From the NCBI GenBank assembly GCA_050486265.1, contig JBJHCY010000001.1:1-64000 (forward strand): a stretch of DNA of 64,000 nucleotides. The letters are read 5' to 3'. This document shows positions 15,412-23,938 of this stretch, in pieces. The first letter of the stretch is position 1; each line of letters begins with the position of its first letter. A program made the position numbers and the translations under genes. This DNA comes from SLFH01 sp050486265. Its GTDB lineage: Bacteria > Planctomycetota > Phycisphaerae > Phycisphaerales > UBA1924. The notes below the pieces were generated by a model. That model was not told the origin of the DNA. It was given only the letters and a program-made list of their open reading frames with translations, and searched no databases.

Positions 15412-16367
15412 GCCGTACCGATGCGAACAGCCCGGAGCTCTCCGTCCTGGTCATCAGCTTCAACACGCGTGAGCTGACGCTCAAGGCGTTGCGGACGCTT
15501 ATCGAGCAGACGCGTTGTGATTGCGAGGTCATCGTCTGGGACAACGCGTCGCAGGACGGCTCGGCCGACGCGATCGAGGCGGAGTTTGGTGATCGTGTGC
15601 GGCTGGTTCGGTCGGGGGAGAATCTCGGGTTTGCGGGGGCGAACAACGCCGCTGCTGAACTGGCGACGGGGCGGTACCTGCTGCTGCTCAACCCCGACAC
15701 GGAGGTGCTCGACGGGGCGGTCGACAAGCTGCTGGCGTTTGCTGAGGCGAACCCTGATGCGGGGATCTGGGGAGGCAGGACGGTGTTCGAGGACGGGCGG
15801 CTGAACCCGACCTCGTGCTGGGCCCGGCCGACCTTGTGGAGCTACACCTGCCAGGCGTTCGGGCTGGCGTCGGCGTTCAGGCGTTCGACGCTGTTGAACC
15901 CCGAGGGCATCGGCGGGTGGAAGCGGGACAGCGTTCGCGAGGTGGACATTGTCAGCGGGTGTTTTCTGCTGATCACCCGGGAGTTGTGGGATCGTCTCGG
16001 CGGGTTTGACCGGTCGTTTTTCATGTACGGGGAAGATGCGGACCTTTGTCTTCGGGCAAAGGCCGCGGGGGCGAGGCCGCTGTTCTGCCCGGATGCGACG
16101 ATTGTGCACCATGGCGGGCGTTCTGAGGCCGTCAGGTCCGACAAGATCGTCAAGCTGTACCGGGCGAAGCTCGATCTGGTGAGGAGGCATTGGCGGCCGG
16201 CGCTGCGGCCGGTGGCGTTCCTGCTGCTTCGGCTGAATGTGATCCGCCGGCTGATGGTCTGGCGGCTGTTGAAAATGACTGGCAAACGGGGCGGCGGCGA
16301 TGCGGCGGAGGTGTTCCGAGTCGTCTGGCAGCGGCGGGCCGATTGGTTGACCGGGAGCAACGGATGA
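15408..16367 (+). CDS. Glycosyltransferase family 2 (rhamnosyltransferase-like)
   Basis: A 319-residue GT2 protein of the WbbL/RfbF type. It has ELSVLVISFNTRELTLKAL, the DNASQDGSADAIE nucleotide loop, GENLGFAGANNAAAE, and LLLLNPDTEVLDGAVD with the metal-binding D-x-E. The SGCFLLITRELWDRLGGFD and FFMYGEDADLCLRAKAAG blocks are the family's acceptor/base motifs. Relatives with the GYGxAxN/NPD pattern often transfer rhamnose, which fits the dTDP-rhamnose genes at 35.8-39.1 kb, although specificity is inference. The start is GTG at 15408, overlapping the preceding stop. Confidence 0.88.
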   Translation: MSRTDANSPELSVLVISFNTRELTLKALRTLIEQTRCDCEVIVWDNASQDGSADAIEAEFGDRVRLVRSGENLGFAGANNAAAELATGRYLLLLNPDTEVLDGAVDKLLAFAEANPDAGIWGGRTVFEDGRLNPTSCWARPTLWSYTCQAFGLASAFRRSTLLNPEGIGGWKRDSVREVDIVSGCFLLITRELWDRLGGFDRSFFMYGEDADLCLRAKAAGARPLFCPDATIVHHGGRSEAVRSDKIVKLYRAKLDLVRRHWRPALRPVAFLLLRLNVIRRLMVWRLLKMTGKRGGGDAAEVFRVVWQRRADWLTGSNG

Positions 16368-17449
16368 ACCAGGAAACAAGCAACCCCGAGACGCCGTGGA
16401 CCGGCCCGATCTTTGTCTGCGGCCCGTCGCGTTCCGGCACGGCGTTGGTCCGTTCGATCCTGAACGGGCACAGCCGCGTACACCTCGCTGGCGAAACGCA
16501 CTACATGGATGACCTCCGAGCGAGACTCGGCGAGTTCGCGACCAAGGTCGTGCCGCTGGAGCGAAGGCGAGAGTGCGAGGACTACTTCCTCGCCCTCGGC
16601 CACCGTCCGTACAGCCACGGCGGGGATCCGGAGAAGGGTAGGGTCAAGCGCAACGACCTCGTCGAGCTTGTCTGCGATCTCGGCGGCAGCGGCGACGCGT
16701 ACCTCGAGGCGTTCTGCAGGCTCGAAGCGAAGCACGAGCACGCGGAGATCTGGGGCGAGAAGACGCCGCGGCATATCTTCCGGATCGGCGAGATGCTCGA
16801 GGCGTTCCCGCGGGCCAAGGTGATCTGTCTGCTTCGAGATCCGCGCGCGGTGGTCGCCTCGTACCGCGACTGGAAGAACCAGGGCGGCTTCGATTTCGAG
16901 GCCGACCCGGGTCACAAGGAGACGCTTGAGGCCGACCACCGGCGGGCCAAGAAATCGTACCATCCGATCATCATCAGTCTGCTCTGGAAGGGTGCGATGC
17001 AGGCGGCGCTGAGCGCCGGCCGCCGTTTCGGCGAGGAACGCGTCCGTCTTGTGAAGTATGAAGACCTCGCGAGCAACGCCGACGGCGCGATCCCGTCGCT
17101 CGCCGAGTGGGCCGGCCTGGACTTTCAGGAGTCCATGGCCGAGGTCCCGATGCACAACAGCAGCTATAACAAGTTCGAGAAGGTCTCTGGCGTGTCTTCT
17201 GCGCCGATCAACCGCTGGCGTGAGAAGCTGACGCCGGGCGAGATCGCAGCGGTCGAGTCGGTCTGCGCTCCTGTGATGCGGGAGCTGAATTACGATCTGA
17301 TCCGGCCGAAGGGTCGCCGTCTTTCAGCGGCGAGGTACTGGGCGACCATGCCGTTCGCTTCGGTGCGTGCCGCGGCCGTGAACCGAAAACGCATCGCGAA
17401 CCTTCCCGCATATGTCTTGCGCCGTCTTCAGTTAACCGCTGGAAAGTGA
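16364..17449 (+). CDS. Sulfotransferase family protein
   Basis: The 361-residue product matches PAPS-dependent sulfotransferases. The 5'-phosphosulfate loop is FVCGPSRSGTALVRSIL (about 12-28), and the 3'-phosphate motif is VICLLRDPRAVVASYRDW (about 152-169) with the conserved R-D-P-R. A further VRLVKYEDLASN segment follows at about 227. It would transfer sulfate to a hydroxyl of the polysaccharide or its lipid-linked precursor. The ATG overlaps the glycosyltransferase stop (ATGA). Its position within the polysaccharide operon argues for a sulfated product; protein substrates are the alternative. Confidence 0.85.
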   Translation: MNQETSNPETPWTGPIFVCGPSRSGTALVRSILNGHSRVHLAGETHYMDDLRARLGEFATKVVPLERRRECEDYFLALGHRPYSHGGDPEKGRVKRNDLVELVCDLGGSGDAYLEAFCRLEAKHEHAEIWGEKTPRHIFRIGEMLEAFPRAKVICLLRDPRAVVASYRDWKNQGGFDFEADPGHKETLEADHRRAKKSYHPIIISLLWKGAMQAALSAGRRFGEERVRLVKYEDLASNADGAIPSLAEWAGLDFQESMAEVPMHNSSYNKFEKVSGVSSAPINRWREKLTPGEIAAVESVCAPVMRELNYDLIRPKGRRLSAARYWATMPFASVRAAAVNRKRIANLPAYVLRRLQLTAGK

Positions 17450-17459
17450 TGAGTTGCCC

Positions 17460-17984
17460 ATGAGCGACGCCGGAGCCAGCAACCCATCGGCCAAGCGCGA
17501 GCGATCCCCCCGCATCCTCGCCGTCGCCTCCGGCGGCGGGCATTGGGTGCAGCTCTTGCGGCTGCGCCCCGCGTTCGAGGGGGTGAAGGTGGTCTATCTG
17601 ACGACCGAGGCCGGATACGCGGCCGATGTCGCGCCGGCTCGGTTGATCGTCGTGCCCGACGCCAACCGATGGAACAAGCTGGCGGTGGCGCGGATGTTTC
17701 TGGCGGTCTTGTGGGCCGTGGTCCGGGTGCGGCCGAAGGTTGTGGTCACCACCGGGGCGGCCCCGGGGTATGCCGCGATCCGCTTCGCGAAGCTGCTCGG
17801 GGCTCGGACGATGTGGATCGACAGCATCGCCAACAGCGAGGAACTCTCCATGTCCGGGCAGATGGCGGGCAAGCACGCGGACGCCTGGCTGACCCAGTGG
17901 GAGCATCTGGGCGCTGTCGGTGATGAGCAGGCCGCCAAGGGCGCGGGGGATCGCAAGCCGCGGTTCGAAGGCGCCGTGCTGTGA
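17460..17984 (+). CDS. Alg14/PssD-like glycosyltransferase subunit
   Basis: A 174-residue protein of the Alg14/EpsD/PssD group, the membrane-recruiting and acceptor-binding half of a split GT-B enzyme. The pattern includes ILAVASGGGHWVQLLRL (about 19-35) with the Gly-rich S-G-G-G-H motif, VVVTTGAAPGYAAIRFAKLL (about 98-117) and WIDSIANSEELSMSG. The ATG at 17460 is chosen over a TTG two codons upstream. Its stop overlaps the start of the Alg13-like partner by 4 bp, the expected order for the two subunits. Confidence 0.85.
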   Translation: MSDAGASNPSAKRERSPRILAVASGGGHWVQLLRLRPAFEGVKVVYLTTEAGYAADVAPARLIVVPDANRWNKLAVARMFLAVLWAVVRVRPKVVVTTGAAPGYAAIRFAKLLGARTMWIDSIANSEELSMSGQMAGKHADAWLTQWEHLGAVGDEQAAKGAGDRKPRFEGAVL

Positions 17985-18475
17985 ACATTTTTCTTACCGT
18001 CGGCACGCAGCTTTCGTTCGAGCGGCTCACCGGCGGCGTGGATCGCTGGGCGGCGGCGTGCGCGACGCCGCCTCGGATCGCCGCGCAGGCCGGGCCGGAC
18101 CCGAACGGGTACAGCCATCTGGAGATGGAGTCGTTTGTGACTCCCGCTCGATTCAATGAGCTGTTTGCCGGGGCGGACGCGGTCGTTGGGCACGCGGGAA
18201 TGGGGACGATCCTGACGGCGATGACCCTGGGCAAGCCGCTCCTGATCATGCCTCGGAAGGCGGTTCTCGGGGAGCAGCGGAACGATCACCAACTCGCGAC
18301 GGCGAAGCACTTTGAGGGGCGTCCGGGGATTCTGGTCGCGTGGGAGGAGTCGGATTTGCCGGAGCGTCTCGATGCGCTTGTCGCGATGGCCGAGGCTCCG
18401 CCGCGGGAGGCGATGGCCTCGCCTTGGGCGAGCGAAAGCCTGTTGCAGTTCGTTCGAGCGTTCGTTCGCGGGTGA
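17981..18475 (+). CDS. Alg13/PssE-like glycosyltransferase catalytic subunit
   Basis: A 164-residue protein equivalent to the C-terminal, nucleotide-sugar-binding half of GT28 enzymes. It has the diagnostic MNIFLTVGTQLSFERL start and a VVGHAGMGTILTAMTLGKPLLIMPR donor-binding block (about 67-92, here read in two parts), plus GEQRNDHQLATAKHFE. In Alg13/Alg14 pairs this subunit supplies catalysis while Alg14 brings it to the membrane. The start is GTG, overlapping the Alg14-like stop. Known pairs use UDP-GlcNAc or UDP-glucuronate; the donor here is unknown. Confidence 0.85.
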   Translation: MNIFLTVGTQLSFERLTGGVDRWAAACATPPRIAAQAGPDPNGYSHLEMESFVTPARFNELFAGADAVVGHAGMGTILTAMTLGKPLLIMPRKAVLGEQRNDHQLATAKHFEGRPGILVAWEESDLPERLDALVAMAEAPPREAMASPWASESLLQFVRAFVRG

Positions 18476-18589
18476 CGGGCTTGGCTCCAGCGGGGCCCCC
18501 CTCGGGCCGATCGAACCTGCGGCCGCTGACCGGCCAACGATGCCAGCACCGGGCCCCCGCTATGGGCGGCCCTGAACGGAGAGGAACCC

Positions 18590-19936
18590 GTGTCGACCAC
18601 TTTTCAGCAGCTCAGGGACAAGATCGCATCCGGCGAGGCGCTCGTCGGGATCGTGGGGCTCGGATATGTCGGCTTGCCGCTGGCCCATGCCCTGCATCGG
18701 GGGGGGCTGCCGGTGCTCGGGTTCGATATCGATCCCGAGAAGATCGGGATGCTCGGGCGCGGCGAGAACTATCTCAGGCACCTCGGGGCGGAGATGACCC
18801 GCGACCTCGCGTCCAGCGGCCGCTTCGAGGCGACGGCCGACTTCTCGCGGCTGGGCGAGGCGGATGTGGTGATCGTCTGCGTGCCGACGCCGCTGGGGCG
18901 GCACCAGGAGCCGGATCTCTCTTATGTGATCGATTCGGCGCGCGCGATCGGGCGTTGCCTTCGCCCGGGCCAACTCGTGACGCTCGAGTCGACGACCTAC
19001 CCGCGGACGACTCGCGACGAGTTCCTGCCGGCGATGCTGGAGGAGGCAACGGCCCGCGGCGTCAAGCTCACGCCGGGCGAAGACCTCTTTGTCGCGTTCA
19101 GCCCCGAGCGCGAGGACCCGGGTCGGAAGGACCACAGCACCTCGACGATCCCCAAGCTCGTCGGCGGGATCGACGACCGTTCGACGGAGCTCGCCGCGAT
19201 GCTGTACCGGCGGGGCGTTTCGCAGGTGGTCGAGGTCGAGTCGGCGGAGGTCGCCGAGGCGGCCAAGCTGCTGGAGAACATCTTCCGCGCGGTGAACATC
19301 GCGTTGGTCAACGAGATGAAGATGATCCTGGACCGGATGGACATCGACATCTGGCAGGTGGTTCGAGCGGCGTCGACGAAGCCGTTCGGGTTCATGCCGT
19401 TCTACCCGGGCCCGGGTCTGGGCGGGCACTGCATCCCGATCGATCCGTTCTACCTGACCTGGAAGGCGAAAGAGGTGGGGCACGCGACGCGGTTTATCGA
19501 GCTTGCGGGCGCGATCAACACCTCGATGCCGCACTGGGTGGTGGAGAAGGTGTCGCTGGCGCTGAACGAGCACGCCAAGCCGGTGCGCGGCTCGAAGGTG
19601 CTGGTGATCGGCCTGGCCTACAAGCCGGACATCGACGACACGCGCGAGAGCCCGGCGTTCGAGCTGATCGAGCTGCTGTTGGACCTCGGGGCGGATGTGA
19701 GCTATCACGACCCGCATGTGCCGATCGCCCCGAAGGTGCGCAAGCACGACCTGCGGATGAACAGCGTTGAGCTGACGCCGGATTCGGTCGGCGGGTTCGA
19801 CGCCGTCCTGATCGCAACGGACCACAAGAGCGTGGACTACTCGCTGCTGGCGAGGCACGCGTCGCTGGTTGTGGACACGCGGAACGCGATGCGGGAATAT
19901 GCGTCGGACATGGGGGCGAGGTTGGTCAGGGCATGA
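18590..19936 (+). CDS. UDP-sugar 6-dehydrogenase (WbpA/UDP-GlcNAc or ManNAc type)
   Basis: A 448-residue nucleotide-sugar dehydrogenase that oxidises C6 of a UDP-hexose or UDP-HexNAc twice with NAD to give a uronic acid. It shows VGIVGLGYVGLPLAHAL (Rossmann, about 17-33), VIVCVPTPLG, TLESTTYPRTT, and the catalytic FYPGPGLGGHCIPIDPFYL region whose Cys is the nucleophile (about residue 283). The C-terminal GLAYKPDIDDTRESPAFELIELL follows. The P-G-x-G-x-G-G-H-C-x-P-x-D-P-x-Y-L form and the DTRESPA tail are closer to HexNAc dehydrogenases (WbpA/WecC) than to UDP-glucose dehydrogenase. The start is GTG. It overlaps the following glycosyltransferase (ATGA). Confidence 0.9.
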   Translation: MSTTFQQLRDKIASGEALVGIVGLGYVGLPLAHALHRGGLPVLGFDIDPEKIGMLGRGENYLRHLGAEMTRDLASSGRFEATADFSRLGEADVVIVCVPTPLGRHQEPDLSYVIDSARAIGRCLRPGQLVTLESTTYPRTTRDEFLPAMLEEATARGVKLTPGEDLFVAFSPEREDPGRKDHSTSTIPKLVGGIDDRSTELAAMLYRRGVSQVVEVESAEVAEAAKLLENIFRAVNIALVNEMKMILDRMDIDIWQVVRAASTKPFGFMPFYPGPGLGGHCIPIDPFYLTWKAKEVGHATRFIELAGAINTSMPHWVVEKVSLALNEHAKPVRGSKVLVIGLAYKPDIDDTRESPAFELIELLLDLGADVSYHDPHVPIAPKVRKHDLRMNSVELTPDSVGGFDAVLIATDHKSVDYSLLARHASLVVDTRNAMREYASDMGARLVRA

Positions 19937-21174
19937 GCGGTGCGGCCGTCCAGCACGAAGCGCCGAGCGACGCGAAGGCGCCTGCGCCAGCGCCGAACGC
20001 CGAGCGCACTTACGACGGCGTCATCTGTTTCGGCGGCGAAGACTGGTGGTACCACAACCGAGGCCACTACGACATGCAGATGATGCGCGAGTGCAGCGCC
20101 GGGCTGCCTGTCCTCTACATCAATTCCATCGGCATGCGCGTGCCCAGCGCCCGCGAGGGGCGGATGTTCGTCCACCGCGTGCGCCGGAAGCTCAAGAGCC
20201 TCCGCCGCGGAATGGTGCGTGTGCGCGATCGCTTCGCGGTCTTCAGTCCGTTTGTGGCGCCCGCGGGGCTCGGCGGGAAGTTCAACGATGCGCTGCTGGC
20301 GTGGCAGGTCAGGCGTGCGGCAAAGCGGCTCGGCATCAAGCATCCCCTCGTCTGGGTCGCGTGCCCGCCGGGGGCGAAGGTGGTCGACAGGCTCAACGCA
20401 GCGGGCGTCGTGTACCAGCGGACGGACCGCTTCGAGGCCTTCGCCAATGTCGACACCGAGCGGATCGCGGGCTTCGACCGGTTTCTCAAGGACCGCGCCG
20501 ATCTGACGCTCTTCTGCTCCTCGTGGCTGCACGGGCAGGAAGCGGAGGCCTGCCGCCGGGCGCTGTTCGTCGACCACGGCGTCGACGCGACCGACTTCGA
20601 GAAGGCCGGACTGGGCGAGACGCCCGAGCCGGAGGATGTGAAAGGCCTGGCCCGGCCCCGGGTCGGCTTCATCGGCGGGATCGACATCCACACCTTCGAC
20701 CCCGACCTGTTCGTCGCCGCCGCTTCGAAGCTCCCGGATGTCAACTTCTTCCTCGTCGGCGCGTGCTCGCTGGCGGAGGGCTGGTGCGAACTCTCGAATG
20801 TCACGCTGCTGGGCAAGCGGGACTACGAGCAGGTGCCGGCGTATATGGCCGCGGCCGATGTGCTCATCATGCCCTGGAACCAGAGCGACTGGATCCGGGC
20901 GTGCAATCCGGTGAAGCTGAAGGAGTACCTGGCCGTCGGACGCCCGGTGGTCAGCACGCCCTTTCCCGAGCTCGACCGATACGAGGGGCTCGTCAGGGTC
21001 GGGGCGGACGCGGACGCGTTCGCCGAAGAGATCAGCGCAGCGATCCGTGACGCGGCCGGGGAGGGGCACGACCCCGCACAAGGCCGCGACAGGGTCCGGC
21101 CTCAGACCTGGACCGCGAAGTGGGAGTCGGTTGAGGCCGCACTGTCAGACCTTGGGCTGAGGTCTCCCGCCTGA
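19933..21174 (+). CDS. Glycosyltransferase, GT-B fold
   Basis: A 413-residue protein with the two-domain GT-B layout. The N-terminal half contains YDGVICFGGEDWWYHNRGH and LPVLYINSIGMR. The C-terminal donor half contains RVGFIGGIDIHTFDPDLF, VNFFLVGACS, YMAAADVLIMPWNQSDWIRACNPVKLKEYLAVGRPVVSTP (split here) and an E-x-x-x-x-V-G-x-P pattern close to GT4. Similar proteins act in exopolysaccharide assembly on lipid-linked acceptors. The acceptor and sugar are unknown. It is the last gene before a 246-bp gap that probably carries a new promoter for the exosortase sub-operon. Confidence 0.83.
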   Translation: MSGAAVQHEAPSDAKAPAPAPNAERTYDGVICFGGEDWWYHNRGHYDMQMMRECSAGLPVLYINSIGMRVPSAREGRMFVHRVRRKLKSLRRGMVRVRDRFAVFSPFVAPAGLGGKFNDALLAWQVRRAAKRLGIKHPLVWVACPPGAKVVDRLNAAGVVYQRTDRFEAFANVDTERIAGFDRFLKDRADLTLFCSSWLHGQEAEACRRALFVDHGVDATDFEKAGLGETPEPEDVKGLARPRVGFIGGIDIHTFDPDLFVAAASKLPDVNFFLVGACSLAEGWCELSNVTLLGKRDYEQVPAYMAAADVLIMPWNQSDWIRACNPVKLKEYLAVGRPVVSTPFPELDRYEGLVRVGADADAFAEEISAAIRDAAGEGHDPAQGRDRVRPQTWTAKWESVEAALSDLGLRSPA

Positions 21175-21420
21175 CTTCGGATTGAGAGACCGGCCCGAGA
21201 TTTCGCGGTTGCGTTCGTAAATCGTGGAGACGGTCCGATAGCGGCCCGTACAGTTGGTGTCGCAGGTCGGTCGGGCCGACATAGATCCGTTGAGAACTGG
21301 CTGAACAGCCCGCCCGGCGCCGGAACGCCCGGCGCGGGGGCGTGGCGTTCGGTCCGGTAAACGCGTCGGCACGAACCAAGCCGCGGCCCGCCTCACGAGG
21401 GCGGTGGAGGCACAGATCCG
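21175..21420 (+). promoter_or_regulatory. Leader region of the exosortase sub-operon with terminal hairpin
   Basis: This 246-bp gap holds no credible ORF. It has GC-rich inverted repeats, including CCGGCGCCGG near 21315. Close to the next start, CCGCC (21388-21392) and GGCGG (21400-21404) enclose the 7-nt loop TCACGAG. The same loop sequence recurs in the hairpin before the 33658 gene. A promoter could not be defined by eye. Confidence 0.35.
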
Positions 21421-22359
21421 ATGGACCGCTCGCAGAGCGATCCGAAAGCAGACGGCCATGACCCGGCGTCCGAACGGGGGGGTGTCGGTGTGGTCCTGCT
21501 CGCCGGGAGCCTGGTTCCCTCGCCTTTGGTGCAGGCCTCCGGGTGCTCGGTGCTTTCGCTCTGGCTGGCCGAAAAGGGGACGGTGCTGGACCACTGGATC
21601 GGGGCGGTCGCGGAGGCGGGGATCGATCGGGAGATTCTGTGCGTCTTCGGCGGGGCCGGGGCGCCCCCGGTCTCACCCGAAGGGGCGGTGGGGGTCAAGG
21701 TAGTTCACGATCGCACCGGATACAGGGGGCCGGCCGGATCTGTCCGCGACGCGGTCGACGGACTTGGCCACTCCCGCGTGGTCATCGCGGAGGGGGCCCG
21801 CTATCTGACCGATGATCTGAGAACCTTGCTCGACGCGCACGAACAGACCGGCGCCGATGTCGCGATCGCGCGGAACCCCGACGGCTCGCCGGCGGGGCTC
21901 TATGTCGCCAGCGAGCGGTCGCTGGCGCTCATCCCGCACGCGGGCTACATGGATCTGAAGGAACAGTGGCTCCTGAAGGTCGAGAGCTCCGGGATGCGGG
22001 CGATCGTGCACGATCTGGCCGGGAGAGGCTCGATTTCGCTCAGGACTCGTGAGGAATTTATTCAGGGTTCGTTTGAGGCGTCGGGCCTTCGCCATCCCGC
22101 CAGGGCACGCATCTGGGGGGCGGAATCGTCCAAGCCTGAAACGGGGCGTCGGGGTGTGGTTTCGAAAGAAGCCGAGGTCGCCCAAGACGCGATGGTCATG
22201 GATTCGGTGGTCATGCCCGGGGCGAGAATCGAACCCGGGGCCCTGGTTCTTCGTTCAATCGTGATGCCCGGGGCGGTCGTCTCGGGGGGTGATGAACTCG
22301 TCGAGACGGTCGCGGCGCCGAAGGGGCGGAGGATCCCCACCGGCGCAGAGGCGGAGTGA
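21421..22359 (+). CDS. Nucleotidyltransferase-like protein with hexapeptide C-terminus
   Basis: A 312-residue protein. The N-terminal ~230 residues follow a sugar-nucleotidyltransferase plan with GVVLLAGSLVPSPLV, LSLWLAEKGTVLDHWIGAV and TGYRGPAGSVRDAVDGL. However, the normal G-G-x-G-T-R-L-x-P-L-T loop is absent, so catalysis is doubtful. The C-terminal ~60 residues (AQDAMVMDSVVMPGARIEPG, then LRSIVMPGAVV) are left-handed beta-helix hexapeptide repeats. It begins the gene group directly preceding the exosortase and overlaps it by 4 bp. It may modify or sense a sugar nucleotide, or serve as a non-catalytic partner of the sugar transferase; the role is inference. Confidence 0.7.
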   Translation: MDRSQSDPKADGHDPASERGGVGVVLLAGSLVPSPLVQASGCSVLSLWLAEKGTVLDHWIGAVAEAGIDREILCVFGGAGAPPVSPEGAVGVKVVHDRTGYRGPAGSVRDAVDGLGHSRVVIAEGARYLTDDLRTLLDAHEQTGADVAIARNPDGSPAGLYVASERSLALIPHAGYMDLKEQWLLKVESSGMRAIVHDLAGRGSISLRTREEFIQGSFEASGLRHPARARIWGAESSKPETGRRGVVSKEAEVAQDAMVMDSVVMPGARIEPGALVLRSIVMPGAVVSGGDELVETVAAPKGRRIPTGAEAE

Positions 22360-23243
22360 GAGCGGGAATGGGCGGAAGACGATGGACACCGCTGACCTTC
22401 GGCCTGCTGGGCGCACTGACGCTCCTGGCTGTCCTAGCAGGCTGGCAGGTCTGGGCCGACATCTTCGGTCGCGGGCTCACACGCGATGAGGACTCCCATG
22501 TCCTGCTCGCGGTGCCGGTCGCGATCTGGCTCGTGTGGCAGCGTCGGCGCCGTCTGCGGACCTGGCGTCCTGCGCCCAGCTTTGTCGGGCCGTTGATCGT
22601 CGTCGCCGGCGTCGCCTTCGAGTTTGTCGGCTTCGCCCAGGCCTTCGACATCTTCCGCCATCTCGGCGCGATCCTGGTGGTCGTCGGAGCGATCGTCACC
22701 GTCATCGGTACCGGACCGATCCGGGACATGAAGCCGGCGCTGATCGCGCTGCTCTTTGTCATGCCCGTCCCGGGCCGCTTCCGACAGATGATCGCGATCC
22801 CCCTCCAGGAGATCTCGGCCAAGGTCACCGAGTTCGGGCTCGGCATCTTCGGCATGCCGATCGCCCGGACCGGCAACCTCCTGATCATCAACGGGCACGA
22901 GGTCGCGATCGCCGAGGCCTGCAACGGCATGCGCATGGTCTCCGCCCTCGCCCTCATCGCCTTCACCTTCGCCTTTTCCGTCCCGATGCGCAACAGCCTC
23001 CGGGTGCTCATCCTCGCCCTCAGCCCGGCGATCGCCCTGCTCGTCAACATCATCCGCCTCGTGCCCACCACGCTGATGTACGGCTACGCCGACACCGAGA
23101 CCGCAGACCTCTTTCACGACCTCAGCGGCTGGGCGGTTCTGCTCGTCGCCCTGGGCATTCTCTGGGGCTTGCTCGGCCTGCTGCGATGGCTTGAGGTCCC
23201 GATCACCCCGTACCCCGTCGCCAGACAGAGTTCTTCGCCATGA
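22356..23243 (+). CDS. xrt: Exosortase/archaeosortase family transpeptidase
   Basis: A 295-residue membrane protein with about eight hydrophobic segments. Exosortases cleave C-terminal PEP-CTERM-type sorting tails and are thought to transfer the protein to a cell-surface acceptor. The active-site triad is visible: Cys189 in AIAEACNGMRM, Arg234 in NIIRLVPT and His254 in DLFHDLSGW. The GTG at 22356 overlaps the preceding stop, and an ATG at 22368 is the alternative start. The following gene encodes EpsI, the usual partner. Probable substrates are the PLP-CTERM proteins at 31.9-35.6 kb. The subtype cannot be named without profile scores. Confidence 0.93.
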   Translation: MRAGMGGRRWTPLTFGLLGALTLLAVLAGWQVWADIFGRGLTRDEDSHVLLAVPVAIWLVWQRRRRLRTWRPAPSFVGPLIVVAGVAFEFVGFAQAFDIFRHLGAILVVVGAIVTVIGTGPIRDMKPALIALLFVMPVPGRFRQMIAIPLQEISAKVTEFGLGIFGMPIARTGNLLIINGHEVAIAEACNGMRMVSALALIAFTFAFSVPMRNSLRVLILALSPAIALLVNIIRLVPTTLMYGYADTETADLFHDLSGWAVLLVALGILWGLLGLLRWLEVPITPYPVARQSSSP

Positions 23244-23938
23244 AGACCGCACGCTACAACCCCGCGCCGATCGTCCTGACCGCCATCGTTCTGGCGGGAT
23301 TGACTTTCGTGACCCGCGGCGGGGGCATGAACACCGAGTACCTCAACCGCTACTTCGCCGAAGTCGCCGAGCGCGTCGACGAGCTGCCTTACCGCATCGG
23401 CCCGTACCTCGGCGTCGATGTCCCAGTCGCCCCCGCGGCGCAGGAGATCCTCCGTCCCAACCGCGTCCTGCAGCGACGCTTCACAAACCCCGCCTCCGGC
23501 GAGTCGTTCGACCTCCTCGTGGTTCACTGCATGGATGTCCGCGACATGAACGGGCACTACCCGCCCGTCTGTTACCCCGCCCACGGCTGGATCGAAGAGG
23601 GGCGAGCGCCCTTGCCCGTCGCCTCGTCGCTCGGCGAGATCGACGCGCGTTTCTACCACTTCCGGCGCGAGACCGAACACTTCGAGCAGCGACGGATCGA
23701 CATCCTGGGCTTCTTCATCCTCCCGGGCGAAGAGCACGCCCTCACCGGGTCGGGCCAGGTGATCGACCGGGCCACGCGGTCTCGAACAACAACACGCATG
23801 GGCGCGGCCCAATTGCAGATCATCACTGACGCCGGGATGGATCCCGAAACCCGCCGAAAGATATGGGACATGGTCATCGAGACCTGCGACCCCGTGATCC
23901 GGCGCGTCAACAAGGGAGTCGGCCATGACGACGCGTGA
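23240..23938 (+). CDS. epsI: EpsI family exosortase-associated protein
   Basis: A 232-residue protein with an N-terminal hydrophobic anchor (about 10-26) and a periplasmic domain. The conserved NGHYPPVCYPAHGW block (about 104-117), with its Cys and two His, and later RRIDILGFFILPGEE, identify the EpsI/DUF3485 family. In many bacteria this domain is fused to or encoded beside an exosortase. Its biochemical role is not established. The ATGA overlap with the exosortase and the 14-bp overlap with the Wzc-like gene place it firmly in the same transcript. Confidence 0.9.
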   Translation: MKTARYNPAPIVLTAIVLAGLTFVTRGGGMNTEYLNRYFAEVAERVDELPYRIGPYLGVDVPVAPAAQEILRPNRVLQRRFTNPASGESFDLLVVHCMDVRDMNGHYPPVCYPAHGWIEEGRAPLPVASSLGEIDARFYHFRRETEHFEQRRIDILGFFILPGEEHALTGSGQVIDRATRSRTTTRMGAAQLQIITDAGMDPETRRKIWDMVIETCDPVIRRVNKGVGHDDA

